Source of the DNA: Casp-actino8 sp046082625
GTDB lineage: Bacteria > Actinomycetota > Acidimicrobiia > Acidimicrobiales > Ilumatobacteraceae
Assembly: GCA_046082625.1 (NCBI GenBank)
Contig: JBJTYE010000124.1
Coordinates: forward strand, 1-6,224
Direction: 5' to 3'
DNA length: 6,224 nucleotides
Positions 5,318 through 6,224 of this stretch are shown in pieces. Under the pieces are notes generated by a model. It did not search any database and was not told the DNA's origin. It saw nothing but the letters and a program-made list of their open reading frames with translations. Positions within the stretch are counted from its first letter, which is position 1. Every line of letters begins with the position of its first letter. The position numbers were made by a program, and so were the translations under genes.

Positions 5318-5373
5318 TAGCTGGTCGCCCAAGTGTACCGGTGGGCCATCGGGGTCCATCCATCGCCATCGAG

Positions 5374-5457
5374 CGGAACGGGAGGGATTCGAACCCCCGG
5401 GCCTTTTGAGCCGGCCGCTTTCAAGGCGGCTGCATTTGTCCACTCTGCCACCGTTCC
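5374..5457 (-). tRNA. tRNA-Ser (anticodon TGA)
   Basis: The reverse strand gives an 84-nt class II tRNA without encoded CCA. The acceptor stem is GGAACGG/CCGTTCC, the D stem GCA/TGC, the anticodon stem GCCGC/GCGGC with loop CTTGAAA, then an extended variable arm and a T arm with loop TTCGAAT. The anticodon TGA (5423-5421) reads UCA and related UCN serine codons. It lies 56 bases upstream of tRNA-Ser(GCT) in the same orientation, with no clear terminator between them, so the two may be co-transcribed. Confidence 0.97.
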
Positions 5458-5516
5458 GATGCGAGGCTAGCGAGATCGGTCGCGCATCCCTGATGGAGGG
5501 TCCGGGCCGAGACGGT

Positions 5517-6224
5517 TCAGAGGGTGATGCTCACCCCGAACAAGCGCAGAAACTCGGCTGCGTACTGCTCGTCGGTCTCGGCTGCACCGAGGGCCACCCA
5601 TTCGGCGTCGCTGATCTGTGGTCGGCGACTCAGCAACTCGGGACCGCCCCACGACACGGGGTACCGCAAGCGCGGCGAATCGGTTTCGATGGCTTCGCGG
5701 ACGACCGCACCCACCTCGAACGGATCGGTGGCCTGCGCCATGCCAGCGGCGTAGAACTGGAAGAGTCGTCGGTAGTGGGCGTCGTAGGCGCCGGTACTGT
5801 TCGGCGCGTCGACGTTCTTGGCGAAGATCGCCGATTTCGTGATGCCCGGTTCGATGATCGCCACACGGATATCGAAGGGCGCGAGTTCTTGGGCGAGTTC
5901 TTCGCTCATGGCCTCGAGTGCCCATTTCGACGCCACGTAGGGAGCTTGGGCCAACGCCGCGAAGCGACCCACCACCGAAGACACGTTCACGATGCATCCC
6001 TGGCGTCGCTCGCGCATGGTCGGCGCCACCTTGCGGACGCAGCGCACGGCCCCGCACAAATTGATGTTCATCACCTCGAGGAACAACTCCGGCGGACACT
6101 CCTCCACCACCGCGTTGCCTCCGACACCGGCGTTGTTCACCAACACGTCGACGTGATCGACGACCGCGAAGATCTCGGCGAAACCGGCATCGACACTGGC
6201 GTCATCGGCGATGTCCATCTCGAT
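5517..6224 (-). CDS. Short-chain dehydrogenase/reductase, N-terminus outside window
   Basis: This is a classical SDR-family NAD(P)-dependent oxidoreductase. The frame stays open to the right edge, so the start and the N-terminal cofactor motif (TGxxxGxG) lie outside. The ATG at 6218 is internal. The 235 visible residues begin IEMDIADDASV, the usual end of the second beta-alpha unit. They continue with VDVLVNNAGV (the NNAG structural motif), NINLCGAV (catalytic Asn, visible residue 55) and IVNVSSVVG (catalytic Ser 83). YVASK (Tyr96, Lys100) follows at the standard spacing, then IEPGITKS, the PG motif contacting the nicotinamide side. All catalytic residues present in this part are intact. The C-terminus, ending EFLRLFGVSITL, is of normal length for the family. 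The substrate cannot be predicted. The stop lies 59 bases from tRNA-Ser(TGA) on the same strand. Confidence 0.93.
   Translation of the reverse strand: MEMDIADDASVDAGFAEIFAVVDHVDVLVNNAGVGGNAVVEECPPELFLEVMNINLCGAVRCVRKVAPTMRERRQGCIVNVSSVVGRFAALAQAPYVASKWALEAMSEELAQELAPFDIRVAIIEPGITKSAIFAKNVDAPNSTGAYDAHYRRLFQFYAAGMAQATDPFEVGAVVREAIETDSPRLRYPVSWGGPELLSRRPQISDAEWVALGAAETDEQYAAEFLRLFGVSITL

Noticed and set aside
5467..6099. 210-residue minus-strand ORF overlapping the SDR
   Set aside because: It is a same-strand shadow in another frame. The competing frame contains intact SDR catalytic motifs, whereas this one is Arg-rich and motif-free.

Overview
The window is GC-rich bacterial DNA, most likely from an actinomycetote, perhaps Acidimicrobiia-like. 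Three observations point that way: an IPDS…C…WD secreted-protein motif common in that phylum, a LysM/lysozyme-like wall enzyme with an Arg/Pro-rich cytoplasmic tail, and a candidate leaderless GTG start. The taxonomic guess rests on remembered protein resemblance, not on a search.

Layout, left to right. At 1-205 (minus) lies the 5' part of a small DUF4287-like gene that runs off the left edge and carries an apparent one-base deletion near 104-106. A 142-bp divergent intergenic region (206-347) holds its predicted leaderless promoter and three spaced TACATC motifs. At 348-2120 (plus) is a large secreted protein with three 84-residue MBG-type repeats and an unassigned C-terminal half, closed by a strong rho-independent terminator. 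Convergent to it on the minus strand are two unrelated secreted or membrane-anchored proteins (2183-2881 and 2983-3765). Next come tRNA-Arg(ACG), a LysM-LysM-lysozyme-like peptidoglycan hydrolase (3969-5036), tRNA-Ser(GCT) and tRNA-Ser(TGA), all on the minus strand. The right edge holds a short-chain dehydrogenase/reductase cut off at its N-terminus.

The four complete protein genes all encode envelope or exported products: a soluble repeat protein, a small Tat-like exported protein, a membrane-tethered extracytoplasmic domain and a peptidoglycan hydrolase. No shared pathway or operon is demonstrable, because the genes appear to be transcribed mostly one by one. No gap between features exceeds 300 bp. 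I see no CRISPR array, insertion sequence, phage gene or defence cassette.

The items most worth a second look are the cluster of DnaA-box-like sequences upstream of the LysM gene (5107-5205), the frameshifted DUF4287-like gene, the recently duplicated cysteine-bearing MBG repeats, and the operator-like motif array at 231-280. I did not find convincing evidence of a wholly new biological system.
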